The position numbers and the translations under genes are program-made. This document shows positions 1-7,193 of a stretch of DNA of 13,130 nucleotides, one piece after another. This DNA is from Bacteroidota bacterium (GTDB lineage: Bacteria > Bacteroidota > Bacteroidia > Chitinophagales > Saprospiraceae). The notes under the pieces were generated by a model that saw only the letters and a list, made by a program, of their open reading frames with translations, was not told the origin of the DNA and did not search any database. Position 1 is the stretch's first letter; every line of letters begins with the position of its first letter. The DNA is taken from NCBI GenBank assembly GCA_024277695.1, contig JAJRUR010000017.1, positions 1 to 13,130 of the forward strand, read 5' to 3'.

Positions 1-1192
1 ATGCAGATGTTTGTTTTGTGTCGGTAGTTGTTTTCGTTTTGATGAGAGGCTCAGCTTCTTCAAGATCGTGTACTACTTGTTGTGGGTCTGTGTACACTGC
101 GTTGGGCTCCAACTCATAAGTCCGTTGATCATCATCCGAGTCGACTTCAAAAATAGGTTCTCGATGTATGACATCTAACTCATCATCTAATTGTACAACA
201 ATTTTTTCTTTGACAGGTTCCTCATTTTCAGATTCATTTTTGTCAAATCCTGTTGCGATGATAGTAATACTGATTTTTTCGCCCAGAGATTCGTCGGAAC
301 AATTACCCCAAATCAGATTGGTAGCGTGTCCGGCTTCACCTTGGACATATTCAGTGATTTCGAAAACTTCGTCCATAGTGACTTCTTTGGTACCGGATGT
401 GATATTGATGAGGATATGTTCGGCTCCACGGATATCATTTTCTTCGAGGAGTGGAGAATTAAGAGCTTGCATCACGGCTTTTTTGGCTCTATCTTCTCCC
501 TCTGCATGAGCTATACCCATAATAGCTACACCGCTGGATCGCATGACGGTATTGACATCTTCAAAATCCACATTGACATATCCTGCAACAGTGATGATCT
601 CTGCAATACCTTTGGCCGCAATGCCCAAGATATCGTCTGCCTCTTGAAAAGCCTCAGAGATACCCAAACTGCCATGGATCTCTCGAAGTTTGTCGTTGGA
701 GATGATGATGATCGTATCTACATTTTCTTTGAGTTCACGTAATCCTTCCATAGCCTGAGCGACACGTTTTTTGCCTTCAAAAGAAAAAGGTAAGGTGACT
801 ATGCCTACTGTCAGAATACCCATATCCTGTGAGGCTTTGGCTATGATCGGAGCTGCTCCTGTACCGGTACCACCACCCATTCCTGCTGTGACGAATAGCA
901 TCTTGGTGGACGAATCGATAAATGAGCGAACCTCATCAATAGATTCGATACATGCTTCTTTACCGATACTCGGCTGTGAACCGGCTCCTCGACCTTCTGT
1001 AAGGTTAGGTCCCAGCTGAATTTTTATAGGTACAATACTGTTTTCCATTGCTTGGTTGTCCGTATTGCAGATGGCAAAATCAACACCTATTATCCCTTGC
1101 TGATACATATGGGAGACTGCATTACTACCTCCGCCACCGACTCCGATGACTTTAATTATTGAGGGCTCTTCTTTTGGTAGATCAAACGTCAT
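1..1192 (-). CDS. ftsZ: Cell division protein FtsZ (3' end outside window)
   Basis: FtsZ is the tubulin-like GTPase that polymerises into the cytoplasmic Z-ring and recruits the septal wall machinery. The gene starts with ATG at 1192 and is open to the window edge, giving 397 residues without a stop. The N-terminal glycine-rich loop is at about residues 17-23 (GVGGGGS), the tubulin signature GGGTGTG at 107-113, and the catalytic T7 loop NVDFEDV at 207-213 with Asp209 and Asp212. The TEGRGAG segment at 65-71 is of the Bacteroidota type. From about residue 317 the sequence becomes an acidic, low-complexity linker. The conserved C-terminal peptide that binds FtsA must lie beyond the window. The gene follows ftsA after a 77-nt AT-rich gap, so it may be co-transcribed or have its own promoter. 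I see no clear -7 box in that gap. Identity is certain; only the C-terminus is unknown. Confidence 0.98.
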   Translation of the reverse strand, partial: MTFDLPKEEPSIIKVIGVGGGGSNAVSHMYQQGIIGVDFAICNTDNQAMENSIVPIKIQLGPNLTEGRGAGSQPSIGKEACIESIDEVRSFIDSSTKMLFVTAGMGGGTGTGAAPIIAKASQDMGILTVGIVTLPFSFEGKKRVAQAMEGLRELKENVDTIIIISNDKLREIHGSLGISEAFQEADDILGIAAKGIAEIITVAGYVNVDFEDVNTVMRSSGVAIMGIAHAEGEDRAKKAVMQALNSPLLEENDIRGAEHILINITSGTKEVTMDEVFEITEYVQGEAGHATNLIWGNCSDESLGEKISITIIATGFDKNESENEEPVKEKIVVQLDDELDVIHREPIFEVDSDDDQRTYELEPNAVYTDPQQVVHDLEEAEPLIKTKTTTDTKQTSA

Positions 1193-1237
1193 AGCTCGTA
1201 GTTTTAATTAGTTTATAAATAGTATTTTGTTAGTAAT

Positions 1238-1251
1238 TCTTTTTAAAAAGA
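1238..1251. repeat. 14-bp perfect palindrome between ftsA and ftsZ
   Basis: TCTTTTTAAAAAGA is a perfect palindrome in the 77-nt gap between the ftsA stop and the ftsZ start. It is made almost wholly of A and T in an AT-rich gap, so it could be chance. It could also be a regulator site or a weak hairpin in the ftsA-ftsZ message. It has no loop and no GC core, so it is a poor terminator. Confidence 0.3.
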
Positions 1252-1269
1252 TATATGGATAATAAATAA

Positions 1270-2646
1270 TTAATACAAATTAGAATCCGGTGTCGGTTCA
1301 AAAAAGTCCTTAGCAGTTTTCACAATAGCACTAAACCATTTCGATCTATAGATCGTAGCGGTAGAAGCCGGTTCTACTACCGATATTTCCTCACTTTGCT
1401 CCGGACTATCCTGCTCTGTAGGTGCTACAAAGAACTTTTTCTTTGGTTTTTGGCTTTCGGTTTGTATGCCTTGGATGAGCAGTCCGATGGCCGTAGCATA
1501 AATAGGACTCGTGACATTCTGCGAATATCCATGTGCCAAGTGCTCTACCGGAACTCCCAATCGAGCATTCATCCCCATTTGAAATTCGCACAACATATCG
1601 ATGTGTCTGAGCAAAGAGCCTCCACCGGTCAGGACGATACCTCCGATGAGTTTTTGGCTACAGTTAGACTTTTTGATCTCCCATGCTGCAGATTTTAAAA
1701 TTTCTACTACACGTGCCTGAATGATTAGTGCCAAGTTGCGTTCGGAGATTTCTTTGGGTTTGTGTCCTTTGAGCCCTGGTATGGTGATGATCCTATTATC
1801 TACGATTTCGTCAGAAAGGGCTGACCCAAAGCGTACTTTTAGTTTTTCTGCCTGCTCATTCATAACAGTGCAGCCTTCTTTTACATCCTTGGTGACGACA
1901 TTTCCTCCCAAAGGAATGACAGCTGTATGGCGGATAATGCCTTCGTAGAAAACGGTGATATCAGTAGTTCCACCACCAATATCGATCAATGCCACACCGG
2001 CTTCTTTTTCTTGGGCAGTCAGAACAGCGGCTGCTGAAGCTATCGGCTCCAAAGTCAAATCGGCCACCTTAAATCCGGCCAGTTCTACACATCGGACTAT
2101 ATTATTGACAGCGGCGATTTGTCCTGTGATGATATGAAAATTGGCCTCGAGTCGAGCACCGGACATACCTACGGGTTCGACGATACCCGATTCGTTATCG
2201 ACAGTATATTCTTGCGGTATGACGTGGAGGATTTTATCTCCGGGAGGCAAAACCAACTTGTGCATATCATTGATCAAGGCTTGAATATCTTCTTTGCTTA
2301 TCACGGAGTCAAAGTCGTCTCGCGTAAGGATACCTCGGTGTTGCAGACTGCGTATATGCTTTCCGGCGATACCTACATAGAGTTCTTTGATCGGTAGATC
2401 AAGTCCTCGATTAGCAATTTTGATGGCTTCAGAGATTGCAGAGACTGTTTTGTCTATATTAGATACTACTCCTCGCAACACTCCCTTGGATTCGACTTTA
2501 CCGATACCCAAAATTTCTACTTTGCCGTATTCGTCCGGACGACCGATAGCTGCACATACCTTAGTCGTCCCAATATCTAGAGCTGCAACCACTTCTGAAG
2601 GGTCAATTTGCTTAGACTGATGAATGTTAAATCGCTTTATAGTCAT
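1270..2646 (-). CDS. ftsA: Cell division protein FtsA
   Basis: FtsA is the actin-like ATPase that tethers FtsZ filaments to the inner membrane and signals to FtsW/FtsI. I chose the ATG at 2646 (458 aa), 2 nt after the ftsQ stop. The longer reading would use TTG at 2673 and overlap ftsQ by 25 nt. Numbered from 2646, the phosphate-1 motif LDIGTTK is at 23-29, the phosphate-2 motif IDIGGGTTD at 221-229, and the adenosine motif LTGGGSLL at 339-346. The insertion typical of the FtsA 1C subdomain lies between about 88 and 170. A variable linker rich in Glu, Ser and Pro (about 400-430) leads to an amphipathic stretch at about 436-450 (KWFSAIVKTAKDFFE), which matches the membrane-targeting helix of the family. 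The length is slightly above the E. coli protein (420 aa), as is common in Bacteroidota. Start codon choice is the only real uncertainty. Confidence 0.96.
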   Translation of the reverse strand: MTIKRFNIHQSKQIDPSEVVAALDIGTTKVCAAIGRPDEYGKVEILGIGKVESKGVLRGVVSNIDKTVSAISEAIKIANRGLDLPIKELYVGIAGKHIRSLQHRGILTRDDFDSVISKEDIQALINDMHKLVLPPGDKILHVIPQEYTVDNESGIVEPVGMSGARLEANFHIITGQIAAVNNIVRCVELAGFKVADLTLEPIASAAAVLTAQEKEAGVALIDIGGGTTDITVFYEGIIRHTAVIPLGGNVVTKDVKEGCTVMNEQAEKLKVRFGSALSDEIVDNRIITIPGLKGHKPKEISERNLALIIQARVVEILKSAAWEIKKSNCSQKLIGGIVLTGGGSLLRHIDMLCEFQMGMNARLGVPVEHLAHGYSQNVTSPIYATAIGLLIQGIQTESQKPKKKFFVAPTEQDSPEQSEEISVVEPASTATIYRSKWFSAIVKTAKDFFEPTPDSNLY

Positions 2647-2648
2647 AG

Positions 2649-3425
2649 TTAAGATGATTTTATTTTTTTGCAAACGAGCTGATTTCGATATCTCAGATCG
2701 ATGCTTTTATATTTATTCCACCCTGCTACAGGCAAACCTTTTTTATAAAATTTTTTAATTTTAAATAATTTTTTATCCAGATCCTCAAGATGTCCAAATT
2801 CGATAATTTCTTTTCCTATTTTTGGAATAATGATGTATTCTCCATTTGATTTTAAATGAACTTGCTCTACGAGGGATGAAAGAAAAACATCTTGGCGGAT
2901 GGTTTTTATCAAATTCAAAATATTTTTATAATCACTCGAACGGAGTTGTTTTTTGTTTTTTTCAGTAGTCACTATGGGTACTCTTCTTACGACTTTGTCA
3001 TGAAGTGGAAGGACATTAGCCTCTCCGTCCAAATAAAAGGAGTGCTCATCAGCCGTCATGATACGCAATATGGGATTGCGTTGATAGATTTTGATCGAAA
3101 GCCGATTATGGGCATCGATGTAGGCATTAGAAGAGTGGATATACGGATTTTGTTCTAAAATTTCTTCTATGAGCTTTATGTCTGTATCGACGATATCTCG
3201 ATGTATGAGTGCATCTCCAAAATAAGATTTGATGTTACGGACGACTATACTTCTGGTAATGAAGGGGATATCCTCATTATCGCTGACTATTTGGATGTCC
3301 ATTTTGGATAGAGGACTGTGGATTTTGTGTTGGACAGCAGCCATACATATCCAAGAGATGCTCAGCAGCACGATGCCAAGTGATATCATCCTCAGATAGT
3401 TTTTATTTGTGCTATTGTTCTTCAT
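2649..3425 (-). CDS. ftsQ: Cell division protein FtsQ
   Basis: FtsQ is a bitopic inner-membrane protein whose periplasmic part links early division proteins to the FtsL/FtsB and FtsW/FtsI complex. The 258-aa product has a short polar N-terminus, one hydrophobic segment at about 11-31, and a periplasmic region that begins with a POTRA-like stretch at roughly 42-115, ending in the motif-like NRLSIKIYQRNPILRI. The rest, to the lysine-rich C-terminus, fits the beta domain. Sequence conservation in this family is low, so the call rests on size, topology and its position between murG and ftsA. murC, which normally sits between murG and ftsQ, is missing. The start is ATG, 25 nt after the murG stop, with an A/T-rich upstream region and no Shine-Dalgarno sequence. 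Confidence 0.88.
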   Translation of the reverse strand: MKNNSTNKNYLRMISLGIVLLSISWICMAAVQHKIHSPLSKMDIQIVSDNEDIPFITRSIVVRNIKSYFGDALIHRDIVDTDIKLIEEILEQNPYIHSSNAYIDAHNRLSIKIYQRNPILRIMTADEHSFYLDGEANVLPLHDKVVRRVPIVTTEKNKKQLRSSDYKNILNLIKTIRQDVFLSSLVEQVHLKSNGEYIIIPKIGKEIIEFGHLEDLDKKLFKIKKFYKKGLPVAGWNKYKSIDLRYRNQLVCKKIKSS

Positions 3426-3450
3426 TTATTTTAAAAAATTCACTATTTGT

Positions 3451-4545
3451 TTATGTATAAATCATTTTTTTTATTTCTTCTACGATGTGCTCTACTGCTT
3501 TTGGTTTTGCTTTTTTAAGAATATTTTCTTTTAGAAGCTCCATATATTTTTTATTGCGAATGATCTTGACCACAGTTTCTTCAAATACATCAGATATGCG
3601 ATCATCCTCTACGAGTACTGCGGCTTGACTGTCCGAGAGTGCTCGTGCATTTTTTTGTTGATGGTTTTCTGCCACATTTGGAGAAGGGACCAAGACTGCC
3701 GGCTTGCCGGCGATACAAAGTTCTGATATGGTAAGTGCACCTGCCCGGCACACTACCATATCAGCTGCAGCATAAGCGAGATCCATTCGATCTATGTAAG
3801 GTCTAGCCATTACATTCGGTAGTTTTGAGACTTTAGTCTTGCGGAATTGATCCCAATAAAGCTTTCCGATCTGCCAAATAATCTGCACATCTTCTTGCTG
3901 TTCGAAAAATGTCTCTTGCTTAGCTACTGCTTCGTTTAATGTCTTGGCGCCCAAACTGCCCCCAAATACCAATATGGTTTTCTTCTTGGAATCGAGCTCA
4001 AAATATCTCCTTGCCTCTTCTCGTTTTCCATCCAATCGGATGAGATCTTTTCTTACCGGATTTCCGGTCAAAACAATTTTTGACTTAGGAAAAAATCGTT
4101 CCAAACCCGTAAATGCTACACATATTTTATCTACGTGTTTTGCTAATAGACGGTTCGTCACACCCGGATAAGAATTTTGTTCTTGGATCAGACATGGTAT
4201 ATTACGCATAGCGGCTCTTTTGAGTATCGGACCACTGGCATAACCCCCTACTCCGATCACCACATTTGGCTTGAACTGACCAATGATTCTACCCGCCTTG
4301 AGCAAGCTGGATACTAGCTTGACAGGAAAAAGAATATTTTTGGTCGTCCATTTGCGCTGAAATCCCGAGATCCAAAGACCTTCGATCGCATAACCCGCCA
4401 ATGGAACTTTTTCCATTTCGAGTTTTCCTTGTGCACCAACAAATAATATTTCAATATTGTTAACTTGTCGCTTTAACTCATTAGCTATAGCGATGGCGGG
4501 ATATACATGCCCGCCCGTACCTCCACCACTAATAATCACTCTCAT
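3451..4545 (-). CDS. murG: UDP-GlcNAc:lipid I N-acetylglucosaminyltransferase MurG
   Basis: MurG transfers GlcNAc from UDP-GlcNAc to lipid I, making lipid II on the cytoplasmic face of the inner membrane. It is a GT-B fold glycosyltransferase (family GT28). The 364-aa protein shows the N-terminal glycine loop GGGTGGH at 7-13 and the acceptor-side motif GVGGYASGP at 98-106. QEQNSYPG follows at 121-128, then GGSLGA at 195-200 at the start of the C-terminal domain. The donor-binding region RAGALTISEL is at 267-276 and PSPNVAENHQQKNA at 287-300. Length matches the family (about 355-370). The ATG at 4545 overlaps the ftsW end by 17 nt, which suggests translational coupling. A GGGAGA sequence just upstream, inside ftsW, could serve as a ribosome binding site. 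No truncation or missing motif is seen. Confidence 0.97.
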   Translation of the reverse strand: MRVIISGGGTGGHVYPAIAIANELKRQVNNIEILFVGAQGKLEMEKVPLAGYAIEGLWISGFQRKWTTKNILFPVKLVSSLLKAGRIIGQFKPNVVIGVGGYASGPILKRAAMRNIPCLIQEQNSYPGVTNRLLAKHVDKICVAFTGLERFFPKSKIVLTGNPVRKDLIRLDGKREEARRYFELDSKKKTILVFGGSLGAKTLNEAVAKQETFFEQQEDVQIIWQIGKLYWDQFRKTKVSKLPNVMARPYIDRMDLAYAAADMVVCRAGALTISELCIAGKPAVLVPSPNVAENHQQKNARALSDSQAAVLVEDDRISDVFEETVVKIIRNKKYMELLKENILKKAKPKAVEHIVEEIKKMIYT

Positions 4546-5722
4546 GTATTCTCCCTGTTTGGAATACTAATTTTTCTTGAGCTTCCTGTGCTTGGACTCG
4601 CTCAATATATCTACTTACACTCAAAATAATCCCTATAGAAATACTCGAAAAGAGCATAGATGTTCCTCCCATACTTACAAAGGGTAATGTAAGTCCGGTC
4701 ACCGGAACGAGGTTTACTGATACGGCGATATTGGCAAAAGCCTGTATGACCAAATTGAGAGCTAATCCAAATGCCAATATAGCACCGAATGCCTTGGGGC
4801 TACGATAGACGATCAGCGAACATCTAAATAATAAAAACATAAAAATAGCAATAATGCTCAGCCCTCCCAACAGTCCATACTCCTCACAGATGATCGCAAA
4901 AATAAAATCCGCATACGGATATGGAAGGTAATTGCGTTGGATGCTGTTACCCGGTCCTACTCCAAACCACTCTCCGTTGGCAATAGCTATCAAAGACTGC
5001 TGTACTTGATAAACGCTTTCGCTAGAAGCCAAAAATTCTTGTACTCTACCGATCCAAGTCGATACCCTTACAATATCCGGAAAAAAACTACCTACAAGTA
5101 TCAAAAATGCAAAACCCACCATCGCTGCCAAAATCAATAATCCTATATATTTAAATTTGATACGACCTACAAACATCATCAACATACAAGTGACAAACAA
5201 AAGAATCGAAGTGGACAGATCAGATGGTGCTATCAACAGACAAATAATAAAGATTGGAAATATTATAGGTACAAAAGCACCTCCCCACTCTTTGATTTTG
5301 GCTTGCTTACGCGAAATGGATCTTGCAACAAAAATAATAAGTGCCAGTTTTCCAAAATCCGAAGTCTGAAAAGAAAGATTGATGATGGGAATTTTGACCC
5401 AGCGCCTCGCTTCATTGATCTCTATACCCCAAAAAAAAGTGTAGATTAATAAACCAATTGCAACAAGAAATATCAAAGGAATAAGTCTTGAATAGATCAT
5501 ATAGTCCAACTTATAACAAATAAAAGTAACTCCCAATCCTAAAGCTATGATCAAAAAGTGTCTAATCAAATAATGTTCCGTATCTCCGCCTTTATATCGA
5601 TGCGCCATTCCGCCGGACGCACTATATACAGCCAGTACGGAAGCAAGGGTGAGCCCAAGCAAAATCAGCCAGATGTACTTATCACCTTTTAAATATTTAT
5701 GTATGCTTGCTCCTACGGACAT
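4529..5722 (-). CDS. ftsW: Septal peptidoglycan polymerase FtsW (SEDS family)
   Basis: FtsW is the SEDS-family glycosyltransferase that polymerises lipid II into septal glycan strands, acting with FtsI. The 397-aa protein is highly hydrophobic, with about ten predicted membrane segments (for example 17-36, 54-70, 82-99, 125-134, 152-165, 172-187, 192-210, 284-304, 313-332, 350-370). Family motifs seen are NEARRWV at 103-109, QTSDFGKLALI at 119-129, and ADFIFAIICEEYG at 271-283. Asp272 in the last motif matches the catalytic aspartate of RodA and FtsW. VPVTGLTLPFVSMGGTSM at 339-356 is the C-terminal SEDS signature. The cluster position and partner ftsI support FtsW rather than RodA. The start at 5722 is ATG with no Shine-Dalgarno. 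The gene directly follows mraY (61-nt gap), where most clusters have murD. Confidence 0.96.
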   Translation of the reverse strand: MSVGASIHKYLKGDKYIWLILLGLTLASVLAVYSASGGMAHRYKGGDTEHYLIRHFLIIALGLGVTFICYKLDYMIYSRLIPLIFLVAIGLLIYTFFWGIEINEARRWVKIPIINLSFQTSDFGKLALIIFVARSISRKQAKIKEWGGAFVPIIFPIFIICLLIAPSDLSTSILLFVTCMLMMFVGRIKFKYIGLLILAAMVGFAFLILVGSFFPDIVRVSTWIGRVQEFLASSESVYQVQQSLIAIANGEWFGVGPGNSIQRNYLPYPYADFIFAIICEEYGLLGGLSIIAIFMFLLFRCSLIVYRSPKAFGAILAFGLALNLVIQAFANIAVSVNLVPVTGLTLPFVSMGGTSMLFSSISIGIILSVSRYIERVQAQEAQEKLVFQTGRIHESDY

Positions 5723-5783
5723 TTTTGTTATGTATTAATTGATTTGTTCGTTTTTTTATTCTTAATATTCTTTTATTTTTAAT

Positions 5784-7028
5784 CTATCTAATTTTCAAAG
5801 TTATAATTGTCAAAACAGCCAACATCATCCCTAGAATCCAAAATCGTGTCACGATTTTTGACTCGTGCATCCCGAGTTTTTGATAGTGATGGTGCAAGGG
5901 AGCCATTTTAAATATCCGTTTCCCTTCGCCATATTTTTTTCGTGTATATTTAAAATATGCCACTTGCATGATCACCGAAACATTTTCTATCAAAAAGATG
6001 CCACACAATAGCGGTATCAACAATTCTTTTCTCAACAAGATGGCGAGAGCTGCTATTATTCCTCCAAGTGCCAGACTCCCCGTATCGCCCATAAAAACTT
6101 TGGCCGGATAGGAGTTATGCCACAAAAAACCGATACAAGCTCCTAACAGTCCCGCCGAAAAAATTACCAACTCAGCACTTCCGGGCAGATATAGTATGCC
6201 GAGATAATCTGCAAAAATGGTATTGCCGGATACATAGGCCAAGATCGCTAGCGTACCAGCTATAATGGCAGAAACTCCGGTGGCTAATCCATCCAAACCA
6301 TCTGTCAGATTGGCCGCATTGGAGACTGCTGTCACGATCAGTATAACCAATGGTACAAAAATCACCCAAACATACTTTCCATCATTATCTCCAAATGCAC
6401 GCAACATCTTGCTATAATCCACATTATTGGATTTAAAAAATGGAATATTGGTCTGGTAGGTTCGAGCATATACATACTGTACACCATCAGCGTTTGGAGG
6501 AAAAGTCTTGATGACTTTGTATCCTTCTTCTAAGGCCGTAGTTTTGGTCATCCGCACTAAGACTTGCTCGCTTTTGAGCATAGTCAAGGCTATAATCAAT
6601 CCCAAAACGACCTGTCCCACAATCTTAAACTTGGCCTTTAGACCCTGCTTATCTTTGCGAAAAACTTTGATGTAATCATCAAAAAATCCGATCAAACCCA
6701 TCCAGATAGTCGCTCCGAGCATGATCCATACATAGACATTGTTCAGCTGAGCAAATAAAAGACTCGGTAGGACAACCGAAAGAATAATAATTATTCCCCC
6801 CATCGTCGGTGTACCGGATTTTTCTTGCTGACCTTCCAATCCTAAATCACGAACCGTCTCACCAATTTGTAACTTTTTCAAATAACGTATGATCCTATTA
6901 CCCAGAATCAGGGAAATCAATAAAGAAACCAGTATCGCTCCTCCTGCCCGAAATGTGATATACTCAAAGAGTCCTGCTCCGGGCAGATTGTATTGATTTT
7001 CTAAAAATTTAAATATATAATAAAGCAT
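5784..7028 (-). CDS. mraY: Phospho-MurNAc-pentapeptide transferase MraY
   Basis: MraY transfers phospho-MurNAc-pentapeptide from the UDP precursor to undecaprenyl phosphate, producing lipid I. It is an integral inner-membrane enzyme needing Mg2+. The 414-aa product has the conserved signature blocks: GTPTMGG at 72-78, FFDDYIKV at 115-122 with the Asp117-Asp118 pair, NAANLTDGLDGLA at 237-249, FMGDTGSLALGG at 312-323 and the HHHYQKLG loop at 379-386. It is about 54 residues longer than E. coli MraY. The extra sequence is mostly a polar stretch between about 152 and 217, which I recall as usual for Bacteroidota. The ATG at 7028 follows a 165-nt gap after murE that contains a nested inverted repeat, the largest internal gap of the cluster. 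Confidence 0.97.
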   Translation of the reverse strand: MLYYIFKFLENQYNLPGAGLFEYITFRAGGAILVSLLISLILGNRIIRYLKKLQIGETVRDLGLEGQQEKSGTPTMGGIIIILSVVLPSLLFAQLNNVYVWIMLGATIWMGLIGFFDDYIKVFRKDKQGLKAKFKIVGQVVLGLIIALTMLKSEQVLVRMTKTTALEEGYKVIKTFPPNADGVQYVYARTYQTNIPFFKSNNVDYSKMLRAFGDNDGKYVWVIFVPLVILIVTAVSNAANLTDGLDGLATGVSAIIAGTLAILAYVSGNTIFADYLGILYLPGSAELVIFSAGLLGACIGFLWHNSYPAKVFMGDTGSLALGGIIAALAILLRKELLIPLLCGIFLIENVSVIMQVAYFKYTRKKYGEGKRIFKMAPLHHHYQKLGMHESKIVTRFWILGMMLAVLTIITLKIR

Positions 7029-7052
7029 GTCCTACTTAATATTTTTTTAAAA

Positions 7053-7120
7053 GGCTAACAGCCGGTGAGCAAAATCTTTCGCTTTCGAACCCATTTGTAC
7101 TCACTACAGCTGTTAGAACC
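7053..7120 (-). promoter_or_regulatory. Nested inverted repeat in murE-mraY gap, possible structured RNA
   Basis: Three sets of complementary arms are nested around one centre. The outer arms are CTAACAGC (7055-7062) with GCTGTTAG (7109-7116), extended by GG (7053-7054) with CC (7119-7120) across a two-base bulge. The middle arms are GTGAG (7065-7069) with CTCAC (7100-7104). The apical hairpin is TTCG (7078-7081), a CTTT loop, and CGAA (7086-7089). On the transcribed strand it would fold in the leader 24 nt before the mraY ATG. It is not followed by a U-run in the direction of transcription, so it does not look like an intrinsic terminator. Function is unknown: it could be an mRNA processing or stability element, an attenuator, or a dispersed palindromic repeat. 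Confidence 0.4.
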
Positions 7121-7193
7121 AACCTAAGAATGAAAATAGAACCTACTTCTTTAAGCACTTTATTAATTATTTTATTTTCGTTTTTATATTTTT

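Noticed and set aside
191..742. 183-aa plus-strand open frame
   Set aside because: It lies wholly antisense to the conserved GTPase and C-terminal domains of ftsZ. The composition (many Phe, Asp and Ser) reflects the reverse of ftsZ codons.
7041..7070. Intrinsic terminator between murE and mraY
   Set aside because: In the direction of transcription the hairpin is followed by TTTT and then a run of A, not by a sustained U-run. Termination here would also cut off essential downstream genes.
7053..7120. Possible tRNA, because of a GGTTCGAA sequence and paired ends
   Set aside because: The GGTTCGAA lies at the wrong distance from the end, there is no anticodon arm or 7-bp acceptor stem, and the arms nest as one long hairpin instead of a cloverleaf.
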